DNA of 32,087 nt from Terriglobia bacterium (GTDB taxonomy: Bacteria; Acidobacteriota; Terriglobia; JAIQFV01), in assembly GCA_028716525.1 (NCBI GenBank), contig JAQUPQ010000042.1, positions 1 to 32,087 on the forward strand, given 5' to 3'. Below the pieces are notes generated by a model. It saw nothing but the letters and a program-made list of their open reading frames with translations, had not been told where the DNA came from and did not search any database. This document shows positions 1 to 7,863 of the stretch, piece after piece (position 1 is the stretch's first letter; each line of letters opens with the position of its first letter). The position numbers and the translations under genes were made by a program.

Positions 1-137
1 ATTTTCGCGGGCGCTTCCAGAACTGTTGCGTGGTGAGTCCAAGCTTGATCCACGACAACACCACATCTTGAACAGGAGTGAGGCTTCTGCTAAAGTTCGA
101 GGCGCATGTCCAACTTGATCTTCATCCAACTGCCCTG

Positions 138-1136
138 ATGAAATCTTCCAAACGTCTTCTTTTATTTCCACCCGCTGCATTGGCGGTTCTTCTCTGCCCG
201 TTCGCAGGGCTCTATGCCGGAGAGGAGACCGCAGCAACCAACCAACCCGTCGGGAGTTTGATTTCGAGTGACCCGGTTTCGGTGCAAGGCCGCACCCAAT
301 GGACCACTCCGACCGAAGAATTCGATGAACCTTCATTGCTGGTTTTTGGAGGCAATAAAATCAGCTTCCCGAAGGGAATTGCCATCCTTCAATTGGGAAA
401 CAAAGGTGGCGCCGTGGGTTTCTGCGGGCACACTTCGGTATCGATGATTCCGTCGAAAAACATGATGTTATACGGGCTGCAGGTGGGAACCGTGAGTTTG
501 GACGTCACCGCGCCGACGTTGGACCGCATCATGACCGCGGAGTTTGTTGTCGACTGGAAACCACAGGGAGGAAAAAAGCAGGGTGTCGTCAGTTCCGATG
601 ACCGGGGTGCCTTGTGCGCTCAGGATATTGCGGGGACCTTGCGCATTCAGGACCAACTCTCGGGAGCATCGCTCGATTTACAGCCAGGACTTTCGGTGCG
701 GTTTGCTCCGGGAAAAATGAATGAGGCCAATCTTCTGAAAGATTTTGACTGCGGGTGTTCCGGGCCGCAAGCATCGCCTTCGAGCAGCTCCATAACGCCG
801 GCGCCGGAAAGCTTCGATTCGACGACCATCAAGAATCCACCCACCAGCCCTTCGGGAGCCGCCCGCCCGCCTGTTCATCCGGTTGTGCCGCCCGCGATTC
901 CCCCGCCAAGAACAGTGCCCATTTCAAGTCCGGCCAGAGTGAGTTCGGCAATGCCCCAATTGGAAATGGCCTCTGTTCAATCCCCCATGCCGGCCAAAAA
1001 CATTTCAGCCGAGCCCCGCCCGGTGGCTTCGGCCACCCTGGCGGTCTCGGCCGATGATATGCAAAAGGCTTCCGCAAAGAAATCATTCGGCGAAAAATTC
1101 AAAGGCTTCTTTCGCCGACTCTTCTCGAGAAAATGA
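138..1136 (+). CDS. Exported protein with FecR-like domain and proline-rich region
   Basis: I do not recognise a specific function. The ATG at 138 is preferred over the upstream GTG at 78 because it begins a clear signal peptide (residues 1 to about 28: basic MKSSKR, then a hydrophobic stretch ending near LYAG). Residues about 40-200 are beta-rich with alternating hydrophobics, including GNKISFPKGIAILQLG and a later LQVGTVSLDV segment, which resembles FecR-type periplasmic domains; this is inference from pattern. Residues about 225-310 are rich in Pro, Ser and Ala and are probably disordered. The C-terminus is strongly basic (FGEKFKGFFRRLFSRK). It converges on lemA. Most likely a secreted or periplasmic protein of unknown role. 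Confidence 0.6.
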   Translation: MKSSKRLLLFPPAALAVLLCPFAGLYAGEETAATNQPVGSLISSDPVSVQGRTQWTTPTEEFDEPSLLVFGGNKISFPKGIAILQLGNKGGAVGFCGHTSVSMIPSKNMMLYGLQVGTVSLDVTAPTLDRIMTAEFVVDWKPQGGKKQGVVSSDDRGALCAQDIAGTLRIQDQLSGASLDLQPGLSVRFAPGKMNEANLLKDFDCGCSGPQASPSSSSITPAPESFDSTTIKNPPTSPSGAARPPVHPVVPPAIPPPRTVPISSPARVSSAMPQLEMASVQSPMPAKNISAEPRPVASATLAVSADDMQKASAKKSFGEKFKGFFRRLFSRK

Positions 1137-1155
1137 AGGCCCCGGCCCTTCTCCC

Positions 1156-1734
1156 CTATTTTCCAAAATCCACTTTAGGAACTTCCTTGGCGGCCTCGTT
1201 GGCCTTGAAGTAATCGTTGTTATAAGAGAATCCCGAAAGTGACGCAAAAATATTGTGGGGAAACAGCTGGAGATATGTGTTGTAATCCTGGACCGATTCG
1301 TTATACCTCCGTCGTTCCTGGGCGATGCGGTTCTCGGTGCCTTCCAGCTGCGCCTGCAGATTGAGAAACTGCTGATCGGCCTTCAAATTGGGATAATTCT
1401 CGACAACCACCAGCAGCCGGCTCAAGGCCCCGTCCAATTGATTGTTGGCCGCAATCGCCTGCTGAGGACTTCGCGCCCCACCCAATGCCGCGCGGGCCGC
1501 GGCGATATCATCAAACACTTTCTGTTCGTGAGCGGCATATCCCTTGACGGTGGCGACCAGATTGGGAATCAGATCCGCGCGTCGCTGCATGACATTCTCG
1601 ACTTGGGACCATTTCTGCTTCACATCCTCCCTCTTTTGCACCAACGTGTTTCTAACCGAGATGAATTGGCCCACTCCCCACAACACCACCAACACAATAA
1701 CGGCCAAAAGAACAAGCAATACCTTCTTTGCCAT
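1156..1734 (-). CDS. lemA: LemA family protein
   Basis: A 192-residue protein with one N-terminal membrane segment (about residues 4-25, rich in V and L) followed by a long alpha-helical domain. Family hallmarks visible are the N-terminal RNTLVQKREDVKQKWSQVEN region, the RRADLIPNLVATVKGYAAHE motif, and a C-terminal FNxYxxxFPxNIFA-like stretch (YNTYLQLFPHNIFASLSGF). Length is typical of LemA. A good GGAGG sits just upstream of the ATG. LemA genes are often found next to TPM-domain (YgcG-like) genes; here a TPM gene lies two genes upstream on the same strand with a nucleotidyltransferase gene between them. The precise cellular role of LemA proteins is not settled. Confidence 0.93.
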   Translation of the reverse strand: MAKKVLLVLLAVIVLVVLWGVGQFISVRNTLVQKREDVKQKWSQVENVMQRRADLIPNLVATVKGYAAHEQKVFDDIAAARAALGGARSPQQAIAANNQLDGALSRLLVVVENYPNLKADQQFLNLQAQLEGTENRIAQERRRYNESVQDYNTYLQLFPHNIFASLSGFSYNNDYFKANEAAKEVPKVDFGK

Positions 1735-1757
1735 GAGTTTCCTCCCTGCTTCCAGTT

Positions 1758-1775
1758 CGCGGCGTCGGCGCCGCG
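1758..1775. repeat. GC-rich inverted repeat between lemA and the nucleotidyltransferase gene
   Basis: A perfect 7-bp stem (CGCGGCG / CGCCGCG) encloses a 4-base loop. It lies in the 119-bp spacer between the nucleotidyltransferase stop and the lemA start. No T-run follows on either strand, so it is not a standard intrinsic terminator. It may form an mRNA hairpin in the lemA leader. Confidence 0.4.
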
Positions 1776-1853
1776 ATCCTGACTCTATACCGGCCCTCCG
1801 GTCATCATTTTGCCCGCTTCGTCCGCCCTGTGCCTGTTTGCGCGGGGTTCACA

Positions 1854-2567
1854 TCACAGGGCGTCAATACGCTCAATCACCTTATGAACGGCATCAAAAT
1901 ATTTTTCAAACAGCGTGTCTAAATCTTCCCGGCGTAATTTCTTTTCTCCGCGGCGAACCGTCAGCACCTCCAGGAAGGCCGCGGGGTCGAAATGAAATTC
2001 TTGACCGGCGGCTTTGAAAATTTCCGCCTTGATGAGGGCGGCAGACTTACCGCACAAACGCAATGCATGCCGGAACAGAACCGCAAAAGAAGACAGAGAT
2101 TGCGCCAGCAACGTGGTGGCTTCACGCACATCGCCCGCCACCAAAACGTAACGACTGCGGAGGCTCAACAGCTTGCCTCGAAGTTCGTGCTCGACTTCCC
2201 ACCGCAGGTGCGTGGGGTCAATTCTCAAATCGGCCAGCACATCCCGGCCGAAGAGGATGCGGTGAGCGTCCTGCATGTCGGAAAACTCAATCGGAAACAC
2301 GTCGGCAGAAGAACGGATTTCTTCTTCGGTAAAAAACAAGGGAGGGGGATTGGACGTCTTGTTCCACCAGCGTGCGATCTGATCGGCGCGACCCAGCTTG
2401 TGATAACGGGAATTCTTGACCACGACCAGAACGTTCAAATCCGAATGGTCGGAATGATACTCGTTGGACGCGGCCGAACCGTATAAAATGACCGACTCCA
2501 ATTCCTCGCCAAAGGCCGTCTTCAATCCCTCCACCAGTTTATCCAACTTTTCCTCTTTCGTACTCAT
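1854..2567 (-). CDS. Nucleotidyltransferase-domain protein
   Basis: 237 residues from the ATG at 2567, chosen over an in-frame ATG at 2582 because a GGGAG sequence is correctly spaced before 2567. The N-terminal domain has the polymerase-beta-like nucleotidyltransferase signature LYGSAASNEYHSDHSDLNVL: G-S, then the metal-binding acidic pair, which here reads D-x-N instead of the usual D-x-D. A third acidic region follows (VFPIEFSDMQDAHRILFG). The C-terminal half is helical and has no motif I recognise. It sits between TPM and LemA genes on the same strand. Substrate is unknown; the D to N change in the pair leaves catalytic activity open. Confidence 0.75.
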   Translation of the reverse strand: MSTKEEKLDKLVEGLKTAFGEELESVILYGSAASNEYHSDHSDLNVLVVVKNSRYHKLGRADQIARWWNKTSNPPPLFFTEEEIRSSADVFPIEFSDMQDAHRILFGRDVLADLRIDPTHLRWEVEHELRGKLLSLRSRYVLVAGDVREATTLLAQSLSSFAVLFRHALRLCGKSAALIKAEIFKAAGQEFHFDPAAFLEVLTVRRGEKKLRREDLDTLFEKYFDAVHKVIERIDAL

Positions 2568-2619
2568 CGTCTCGGCTCCCATTCAAATCTTGGGCATAAA
2601 TTCAACCCGCACGCCTTCC

Positions 2620-3414
2620 TTACCAACCGCCTCCCGCTCCCCCGCCGCCACTCATACCGCCTCCAAAACCTCCAAAACCGCCGCCGCCGCCGGAAAAGCC
2701 TCCCCCGCCCCAGGAACTGCCGCCCCGACCCCCGGAGTTGAGGAAAAGCAGAAGCCACCAAGGGAATGAGGATCCCGCGCGAACGGCCGGCCGTCCCGTG
2801 GCCGCTCGAGCCGCGCCGCGGAGGACGCTAAAGAAAATGAACACCAAAACAACAATGAAGAAACCGGGGATGCGGGGCCTGGAATAAGGGCGGCTTGCCG
2901 GTGCCGGTGTTTGAAATGTTCCACCCGCCGCCGAGGCCAACATCTGGGCGCCGGTCAGCAATCCTCCATCAAAATCCCCCTGGCGGAAGTGATCCCGAAT
3001 AGTCGAGTAAATCTCATTGGCGATCGCGTCCGGGACTTTGTCTTCCAGGCCATAGCCGGCTTCAATGCGAATCTTTTTCTCATTCTTCGCAACCAGGAGC
3101 AACAATCCGTTGTCTTTTCCTTTTTTTCCAATTCCCCACTGAGCGAACAGATCCGTGGCATAGTCCTCTTCCGATCGATCGCCGATGGAAGGAACGGTGA
3201 CCACCGAAAGCTCCGCAATTCCCTGTTGATTGAGACCGCTGGCGATCTGCTCAATACGCTCCCGGGTGGCGGCAGACATCATGCCGGCGAAATCGTTGAC
3301 ATAACCGGTAGGTGAATATGGAATCTTCTCCCCGGCACTCAAAACCGGGAGCATAAGGAAAACGGCAAGGATTCCTGCATGCCAAAATTTGAGCTTATAT
3401 TTCTTCATGTTCAT
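2620..3414 (-). CDS. TPM-domain membrane protein (YgcG family)
   Basis: 264 residues. A signal or anchor segment (about residues 10-27) precedes a TPM domain (about 32-160), recognisable from YVNDFAGMMSAATRERIEQ, VVTVPSIGDRSEEDYATDLF, WGIGKKGKDNGLLLLVA and the RIEAGYGLEDKVPDA motif. A second hydrophobic segment (IPGFFIVVLVFIFFSVL) follows, then a Trp-rich hydrophobic patch, and the protein ends in a long Gly/Ser tail typical of this family. TPM proteins have been linked to phosphatase-like activity and to photosystem repair in plants; their bacterial role is unclear. The LemA gene downstream is a common partner. A second ATG two codons in is an alternative start. Confidence 0.9.
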   Translation of the reverse strand: MNMKKYKLKFWHAGILAVFLMLPVLSAGEKIPYSPTGYVNDFAGMMSAATRERIEQIASGLNQQGIAELSVVTVPSIGDRSEEDYATDLFAQWGIGKKGKDNGLLLLVAKNEKKIRIEAGYGLEDKVPDAIANEIYSTIRDHFRQGDFDGGLLTGAQMLASAAGGTFQTPAPASRPYSRPRIPGFFIVVLVFIFFSVLRGAARAATGRPAVRAGSSFPWWLLLFLNSGGRGGSSWGGGGFSGGGGGFGGFGGGMSGGGGAGGGW

Positions 3415-3504
3415 GTGGTGGCAAAAACGATTGCCTCAAGGATGGCCTCCCTGGCCTTCCTTCGTACCACAAAGTACGCATTCCGTCAAAAAGGGTTTCT
3501 TGGG

Positions 3505-3655
3505 GGTAGTGACTCATTTTGAATGGGGTGGCGCACACATGCGCTCCAGGCATGTGTGCGGAGTTCCCCTGTTGATGTACGCACACATCGTCCGCCACGG
3601 CGGCCGATGTATGCGCCACCCAGAGGTGAAAAAGGATTCAAAATGAGCCACTACC
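3505..3655. repeat. 151-bp palindromic element, MITE-like
   Basis: The ends are a 20-bp inverted repeat (3505-3524 versus 3636-3655) matching at 19 of 20 positions. An inner perfect 10-bp inverted repeat (GGGTGGCGCA at 3526-3535, TGCGCCACCC at 3612-3621) is nested inside. Further hairpins lie in the middle: CGCACACATG at 3532-3541 can pair with CATGTGTGCG at 3551-3560, which can alternatively pair with CGCACACAT at 3580-3588. No credible coding sequence is inside. It fills most of the 362-bp gap between the TPM and GTPase genes. A non-autonomous miniature element or a REP-like structured repeat is most likely. Confidence 0.6.
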
Positions 3656-3765
3656 TTCCTGGGCCGTGACGATCCCGGCTCCATCGCATTCCGCGGCAGA
3701 TAATTTATGGCTCTCTCAAATTGTGTTAAGATGCCCCAGCCTTTTTAGCCTTCATCCATCCGCTT

Positions 3766-3769
3766 GGAG
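3766..3769 (+). promoter_or_regulatory. Ribosome binding site fixing a TTG start for the GTPase
   Basis: GGAG lies 7 bases before the TTG at 3777. The longer in-frame ATG at 3666 lacks such a site, falls upstream of the conserved N-terminus and begins outside the 3505-3655 palindrome, so TTG is preferred. Confidence 0.65.
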
Positions 3770-3776
3770 CACTCCA

Positions 3777-4865
3777 TTGAAAACGGGCATCATCGGTTTC
3801 TCCCAGGTCGGCAAAACAACGTTATTTAATATCCTGACCAACGCGAAAGTCGACACGAAGTTCTCAGGGGGACGCGCCGAAGCGCACCTGGGAATCACCA
3901 CGGTTCCGGATGTCCGATTGGATGCCTTGGCACGCCAATACAATCCCAAGAAGACAATCCATGCCACCGTGGAGTATGTCGACGTCGCGGGTCTCGTAAA
4001 AGGAGAGAAGAAAGATCGTGAGCCCTCGTTTCTCGGCGACCTCCGAAATGTCGAAGCCCTGCTGCACGTGATTCGGGCTTTTGAGGACCCCTCCTCGCCC
4101 CATCCCGAAGGTTCCATCAACCCACGGCGCGACATCGAAAATTTGGAGTTGGAGCTGGTACTCACTGACCTGGCCATTGTGGAAAAGCGCTTGGAACGCT
4201 TGGAGAAGGATCTCAAGAAGGTGAAGAACCCGGAGTGGGAACGCGAACTGGAGTTGCAGCGTCTTTGCAAGACGGCGTTGGATAACGGCCGGCCGGTTCG
4301 TTCGCTGGAATTCAAAGAGGAAGACAAGAAGCGCCTGCGGGGATTCATGTATCTCTCCGCCAAGCCCATTTTGCATTGCATCAATCTGGGTGATACCGAC
4401 AGTCATCACCTCGAAGAGGTCGGGGATCGATTCAACCTCGCCGAGTCTGAAGCTCAGCCTCATGTCGCCATCACCGCCGTCTGCGGAAAGATCGAGTCGG
4501 AGTTGCTGGAATTGCCGGTTGAAGATCAAGCCGCTTTCCTCGCCGACTACGGACTGAAGCAATCGGGCTTGGAACGGATTATTCGGGCGACCTATCGTCT
4601 GCTCGATGTGATTTCCTTTTTTACGGTAGGTGAGGATGAGTGCCGCGCTTGGACAGTACCCCGGCGGGCAACGGCCTGGGAGGCTGCCGGAGCTATCCAC
4701 ACGGACATCCAGAAGAATTTCATCCGAGCCGAGGTGGTCAGCTATGAGGACCTGATCGCTTGCGGAAGTTTGACGGTAGCTCGTGACAAGGGTGTTTTGA
4801 GGTTGGAAGGCAAAGAGCACATCATCAACGACGGCGATATCGTGCATTTCCGGCACAGCGGATAG
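3777..4865 (+). CDS. ychF: YchF/Obg-like GTPase (divergent)
   Basis: 362 residues from the TTG start, close to the usual 363 of YchF. The P-loop GFSQVGKTT is at residues 7-15, the switch II motif DVAGLVKG at 69-76, and the family's helical insertion follows (two coiled helices about 120-170). The base-recognition motif is N-L-G-D at about 203-206, where YchF usually has N-x-x-E. The C-terminus is a TGS domain (ISFFTVGEDECRAWTV, then the NDGDIVHFR ending). YchF/OLA1 proteins bind ATP or GTP and associate with ribosomes. Several core positions differ from enterobacterial YchF (for example GFSQVGKTT instead of GLPNVGKST), so a YchF-like paralogue is possible. Confidence 0.85.
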   Translation: MKTGIIGFSQVGKTTLFNILTNAKVDTKFSGGRAEAHLGITTVPDVRLDALARQYNPKKTIHATVEYVDVAGLVKGEKKDREPSFLGDLRNVEALLHVIRAFEDPSSPHPEGSINPRRDIENLELELVLTDLAIVEKRLERLEKDLKKVKNPEWERELELQRLCKTALDNGRPVRSLEFKEEDKKRLRGFMYLSAKPILHCINLGDTDSHHLEEVGDRFNLAESEAQPHVAITAVCGKIESELLELPVEDQAAFLADYGLKQSGLERIIRATYRLLDVISFFTVGEDECRAWTVPRRATAWEAAGAIHTDIQKNFIRAEVVSYEDLIACGSLTVARDKGVLRLEGKEHIINDGDIVHFRHSG

Positions 4866-4891
4866 TCGGTGGCGCGCACACGAAAAACATC

Positions 4892-5623
4892 ATGAAATTT
4901 TACTCTTTCATTTTTGTCTACGGTCTGGTGGCAGCGGCGGCCAATGTGTTTGGGGGATTGATCATTGTTCAGCGCGATTGGCGCCGCGATTACCTGAAAT
5001 ACTTTGTCGCTTTGGGCGCAGGCTACATGCTGGCTGTGGCCACATTGGAGATGATTCCGGAAAGCATGTCGCGGCTTCGTATGGCTCCCGTTCTCATCCT
5101 GGCGGGTTATCTGCTGGTTCATTTTTTTGAACACACCCTCACACCGCACTTTCATTTCGGCGAAGAAACGCATCCGCACGAGGTGAGAAGCCATACGGTG
5201 GGATATTCTTCACTCCTGGGTTTGATCATTCATACTTTTTTCGATGGAGTGTCGATTGCTTCGGGATTTCTTATTTCACATCCACTGGGTCTGCTGATTT
5301 TCATCGCGGTGCTTCTTCACAAACTTCCGGAAGGATTTACCGTGGCCTCGGTGATGATGGCGGCAGGCCGAAGCCGGCGCATGGCCCTGTGGGCCGCAGT
5401 TTCGTTGGGCGTTTCGACCATGCTGGGCATTCTCTCCATGTCCCTCAATAAATCCCTGGTCCATTTCGGACTACCCCTCACGGCCGGAGTGGCGTTGTAT
5501 GTCGCCGCCTCGGACCTCATGCCTGAAGTAAACAAAGAACCGGGATTCAAAGTCGCTGCCGTCGTATTTGCAGGAGTCGTGTTTTTTTCGTTGACCAAGC
5601 TGCTGCTGCAAGGCTCAATTTAG
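4892..5623 (+). CDS. ZIP family metal cation transporter
   Basis: 243 residues, almost entirely membrane segments (about eight hydrophobic helices), matching short bacterial ZIP transporters that bring zinc or other divalent metals into the cytoplasm. The two metal-site helices are visible: H114-T-F-F-D118-G, a variant of the usual HNxxDG, and H143-KLPEG148, the classic HxxPEG motif. A His-rich stretch (HFFEHTLTPHFHFGEETHPH) in a loop probably handles metal. No strong ribosome binding site is seen before the ATG. It begins 26 bases after the GTPase gene and may be cotranscribed with it. It converges on the Dabb gene. Confidence 0.9.
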   Translation: MKFYSFIFVYGLVAAAANVFGGLIIVQRDWRRDYLKYFVALGAGYMLAVATLEMIPESMSRLRMAPVLILAGYLLVHFFEHTLTPHFHFGEETHPHEVRSHTVGYSSLLGLIIHTFFDGVSIASGFLISHPLGLLIFIAVLLHKLPEGFTVASVMMAAGRSRRMALWAAVSLGVSTMLGILSMSLNKSLVHFGLPLTAGVALYVAASDLMPEVNKEPGFKVAAVVFAGVVFFSLTKLLLQGSI

Positions 5624-5643
5624 AACCCCTCACCGATTTCTTG

Positions 5644-5937
5644 TCATCGCACCTCAAAATCCACAGAGACGACTCTCTCGTTGATGCGATGGGACTCTTC
5701 GACCACTTGTTGATGAGCGGGGTGAGGCGTATAGGCGTCGAGTGCGGCCCGATCCCCGAAGGTGAATATCAAGGCCACGTCGAAAGATCGTTCTTTGTGC
5801 ATGACGTCTTCACCGACCTCGGCGGCCTGGATTCCCGGAATCTGGCGGGGCAAGGCCCGGAGCATTCGGACAAAGTCCTGGCGCCGCGGGGCAGGCGTTT
5901 CCGATTTGTATTTGAATAAGACGATATGCCGAATCAT
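5644..5937 (-). CDS. Dabb (stress-responsive alpha/beta-barrel) family protein
   Basis: 97 residues from the ATG at 5937, chosen because GGAGGG precedes it and the family consensus starts there (MIRHIVLFKYKSE). A longer reading from 6006 adds unrelated sequence. Other family features are the central GEDVMHKERSFDVALIFTFGDRAALDAY region and PAHQQVVE near the end. Dabb proteins are small dimeric ferredoxin-fold proteins with varied or unknown functions; nothing nearby indicates a substrate. It is convergent with the ZIP gene and divergent from the sigma-54 activator gene. Confidence 0.85.
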   Translation of the reverse strand: MIRHIVLFKYKSETPAPRRQDFVRMLRALPRQIPGIQAAEVGEDVMHKERSFDVALIFTFGDRAALDAYTPHPAHQQVVEESHRINERVVSVDFEVR

Positions 5938-6240
5938 GGTGCTACCCTCCACAGGCTCAAAAGAGTGAGCAGACGTAACGCCGCAAAAAATGCGGACGTC
6001 AGCCATTATCTTGAATCCGGTGAGACCTCGGCAAGCGGAACCTTGGAGTCGGGAAAAGACCGGCAGGGCGTCACACCGGCGATGGATCGGGGAAAAGGGG
6101 CGCCTGAGCTCAGAGGGAGCAACGAGAAAGCCCTTGGTGCCGCCGGGAGGCCTCCGTGGTTCTTGCAGGCGTATGGTATAATCTGGGCCGTTTAAGCATA
6201 CATGGGCGTCAACACTTGTCGGAAGGCAGGCTGAGGAATC
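5938..6240. other. Divergent intergenic region between the Dabb and sigma-54 activator genes
   Basis: 303 bp without a credible gene. It holds the leader of both divergent genes. A two-part hairpin is at 5972-6000: GACGT / ACGTC outside and CCGCA / TGCGG inside with an A5 loop. The activator promoter candidate is at 6174-6182. Confidence 0.6.
6174..6182 (+). promoter_or_regulatory. Extended -10 promoter candidate for the sigma-54 activator gene
   Basis: TGGTATAAT is a perfect extended -10 (TGnTATAAT). No good -35 is present at the usual distance, as expected for extended -10 promoters. The start would be near 6189, giving a leader of about 50 bases. Confidence 0.55.
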
Positions 6241-7614
6241 TTGAGCGACGAGTTAATTCAAATTAGTGAGGGTGTGCTGGTTCAACCGCGCCAGTACTGG
6301 GACCAAGCCGATACCCTGCAAGCTATCCTAAACAATATCTCAGACGGGGTCATGACCTACGACTCCGACTTTAAGATCACCAGTTTCAATCAAGCCGCCG
6401 AGGAGATCACCGGTTATACCTCCGCCGAGGCCGTGGGCCGTTCCTGCAAAGAGATTTTCCGGTGCAGTTCCTGCGACACGAGCTGCGGTCTCTACACCAC
6501 CATGCACACTCGCGTCCCTGAAAGGGACTGCGAAGTGCGCTTGGAGCGGAAGAACGGGGACGTCCGTATCGCCCGCATCAGCACAGCCATTCTCAAGGAC
6601 AGTTCGGGCCAGGTCACCGGGACGGTCGTGACCTTTCGCGACATCAGTGAACTGATGTCGATGAAGAAGGAATTGTACGGACGCTACCAATTCCACAGCA
6701 TCATCGGCAAGAGCCACAAGATGCAGGAGATTTTTGCGCTCATCGAGGATGTGGGGGAATCCGACGCCACCGTTTTGGTGCTGGGCGAAAGCGGAACCGG
6801 CAAGGAACTGATCGCCCGGGCCATCCACCATCAAAGCCGTCGATCCCAATTCCCTTTTGTGAAGGTCAACTGCTCTGCTTTGGCCGAAACGCTTCTGGAG
6901 AGCGAACTTTTCGGGCATGTCAAAGGCGCCTTCACCGGCGCGTATCGCGACAAGATCGGACGGTTTGAGCTGGCCCAGCAGGGCTCCATTTTCCTGGACG
7001 AAATCGGCGACATTTCACCCAATATCCAACTCAAGCTCTTGCGCGTGTTGCAGGAACGGGAAGTGGAGCGGGTGGGTGATTCCAAAGTCATCAACGTGGA
7101 TGTCCGGATCATCGCCGCGACCAACCGGAACCTGCGGCAATTAGTGGATGAGGGTAAATTCCGCGAAGACCTCTTCTACCGCTTAAATGTCATCCCTCTT
7201 TCCATCCCGCCCTTGAAGGATCGCAAAGAAGACATTCCCTTGCTGTTGGATCATTTCATTTCGCAATTCAACGAGCAGACGGAAAAGAACATCGCCGGCA
7301 TTACAAAGGAAGCCTTAAACATCCTGATGGACTACCACTGGCCGGGAAATATCCGTCAGTTGGAAAATGCTATCGAACACGCTTTTGTGAAATCGCATGG
7401 AAAATCGCTGGAACCGGCTTCTCTCCCTGTAGAGATTTTGACTACCTCGAAACACTATCAGGCGTTTCAACCGGAGGCCAAAGACGAACGTGAAACGATA
7501 ATTGCATCTTTGCAACAGGCCGGCTGGAATAAGGCCAAAGCCAGCCGCGAACTCGGAATTGACCGCGTTACACTCTGGCGTAAAATGAAGAAATATAATA
7601 TCTCTGCACCCTAA
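6241..7614 (+). CDS. PAS-domain sigma-54-dependent transcriptional activator (Fis-type)
   Basis: 457 residues from a TTG start with GAGG just upstream. Residues about 22-135 form a PAS sensor domain (ILNNISDGVMTYDSDF) with a cysteine group C75-SS-C78-DTS-C82 that could bind a metal or Fe-S cluster or act in redox sensing. Residues about 150-390 are the AAA+ domain: Walker A GESGTGKE (182-189), the sigma-54 contact loop GAFTGA (229-234), Walker B FLDEIGD and the second-region sensor ATNRNL. The last 40 residues are a Fis-type helix-turn-helix (NKAKASRELGIDRVTLWRKM). All elements needed to activate sigma-54 polymerase are intact. There is no receiver domain, so the PAS domain is the likely input. 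Palindromes in the spacer right behind the gene are its probable binding sites. Confidence 0.95.
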   Translation: MSDELIQISEGVLVQPRQYWDQADTLQAILNNISDGVMTYDSDFKITSFNQAAEEITGYTSAEAVGRSCKEIFRCSSCDTSCGLYTTMHTRVPERDCEVRLERKNGDVRIARISTAILKDSSGQVTGTVVTFRDISELMSMKKELYGRYQFHSIIGKSHKMQEIFALIEDVGESDATVLVLGESGTGKELIARAIHHQSRRSQFPFVKVNCSALAETLLESELFGHVKGAFTGAYRDKIGRFELAQQGSIFLDEIGDISPNIQLKLLRVLQEREVERVGDSKVINVDVRIIAATNRNLRQLVDEGKFREDLFYRLNVIPLSIPPLKDRKEDIPLLLDHFISQFNEQTEKNIAGITKEALNILMDYHWPGNIRQLENAIEHAFVKSHGKSLEPASLPVEILTTSKHYQAFQPEAKDERETIIASLQQAGWNKAKASRELGIDRVTLWRKMKKYNISAP

Positions 7615-7630
7615 TTCCCCTGCTGAATCT

Positions 7631-7667
7631 GCAACGAGACCTCCGCAACAAATTCGTTGCATGCAAC
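7631..7667 (+). promoter_or_regulatory. Candidate activator-binding sites upstream of merR
   Basis: GCAAC half-sites occur at 7631 and 7645, followed by the perfect 12-bp palindrome GTTGCATGCAAC at 7656-7667. GTTGC/GCAAC half-sites are typical of Fis-type sigma-54 activators. A matching cluster is at 21035-21065. The palindrome ends about 107 bp before the sigma-54-like promoter at 7774. Confidence 0.55.
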
Positions 7668-7773
7668 AAATAAAGCGCAAAAGCCCACATTCCGCAGCCC
7701 CTCTTTTCTCTTCAGCCCACTGTAACTAAAAGAGTTCCAGACTCCTGAAATTAGTTCCAAAACTCCCTTCGTT

Positions 7774-7789
7774 TGGATAACCAATTGCG
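7774..7789 (+). promoter_or_regulatory. Sigma-54-type promoter candidate for merR-uspA
   Basis: TGGATAACCAATTGCG has the invariant GG and GC separated by exactly 10 bases, with a perfect TTGC -12 element. The -24 element is TGGATA rather than TGGCAC. It lies 75 bp before the merR ATG. Confidence 0.5.
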
Positions 7790-7863
7790 CTCTATCTCCT
7801 TGGACATGTAGGGCGAAGCATCCATAACCTCTGGAAATCGAACTGGCCCGGAAAGGCACCATA

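Noticed and set aside
1-137. Possible end of a gene or insertion sequence at the left edge
   Set aside because: Neither strand gives a translation that I can link to a family; the fragment is too short to call.
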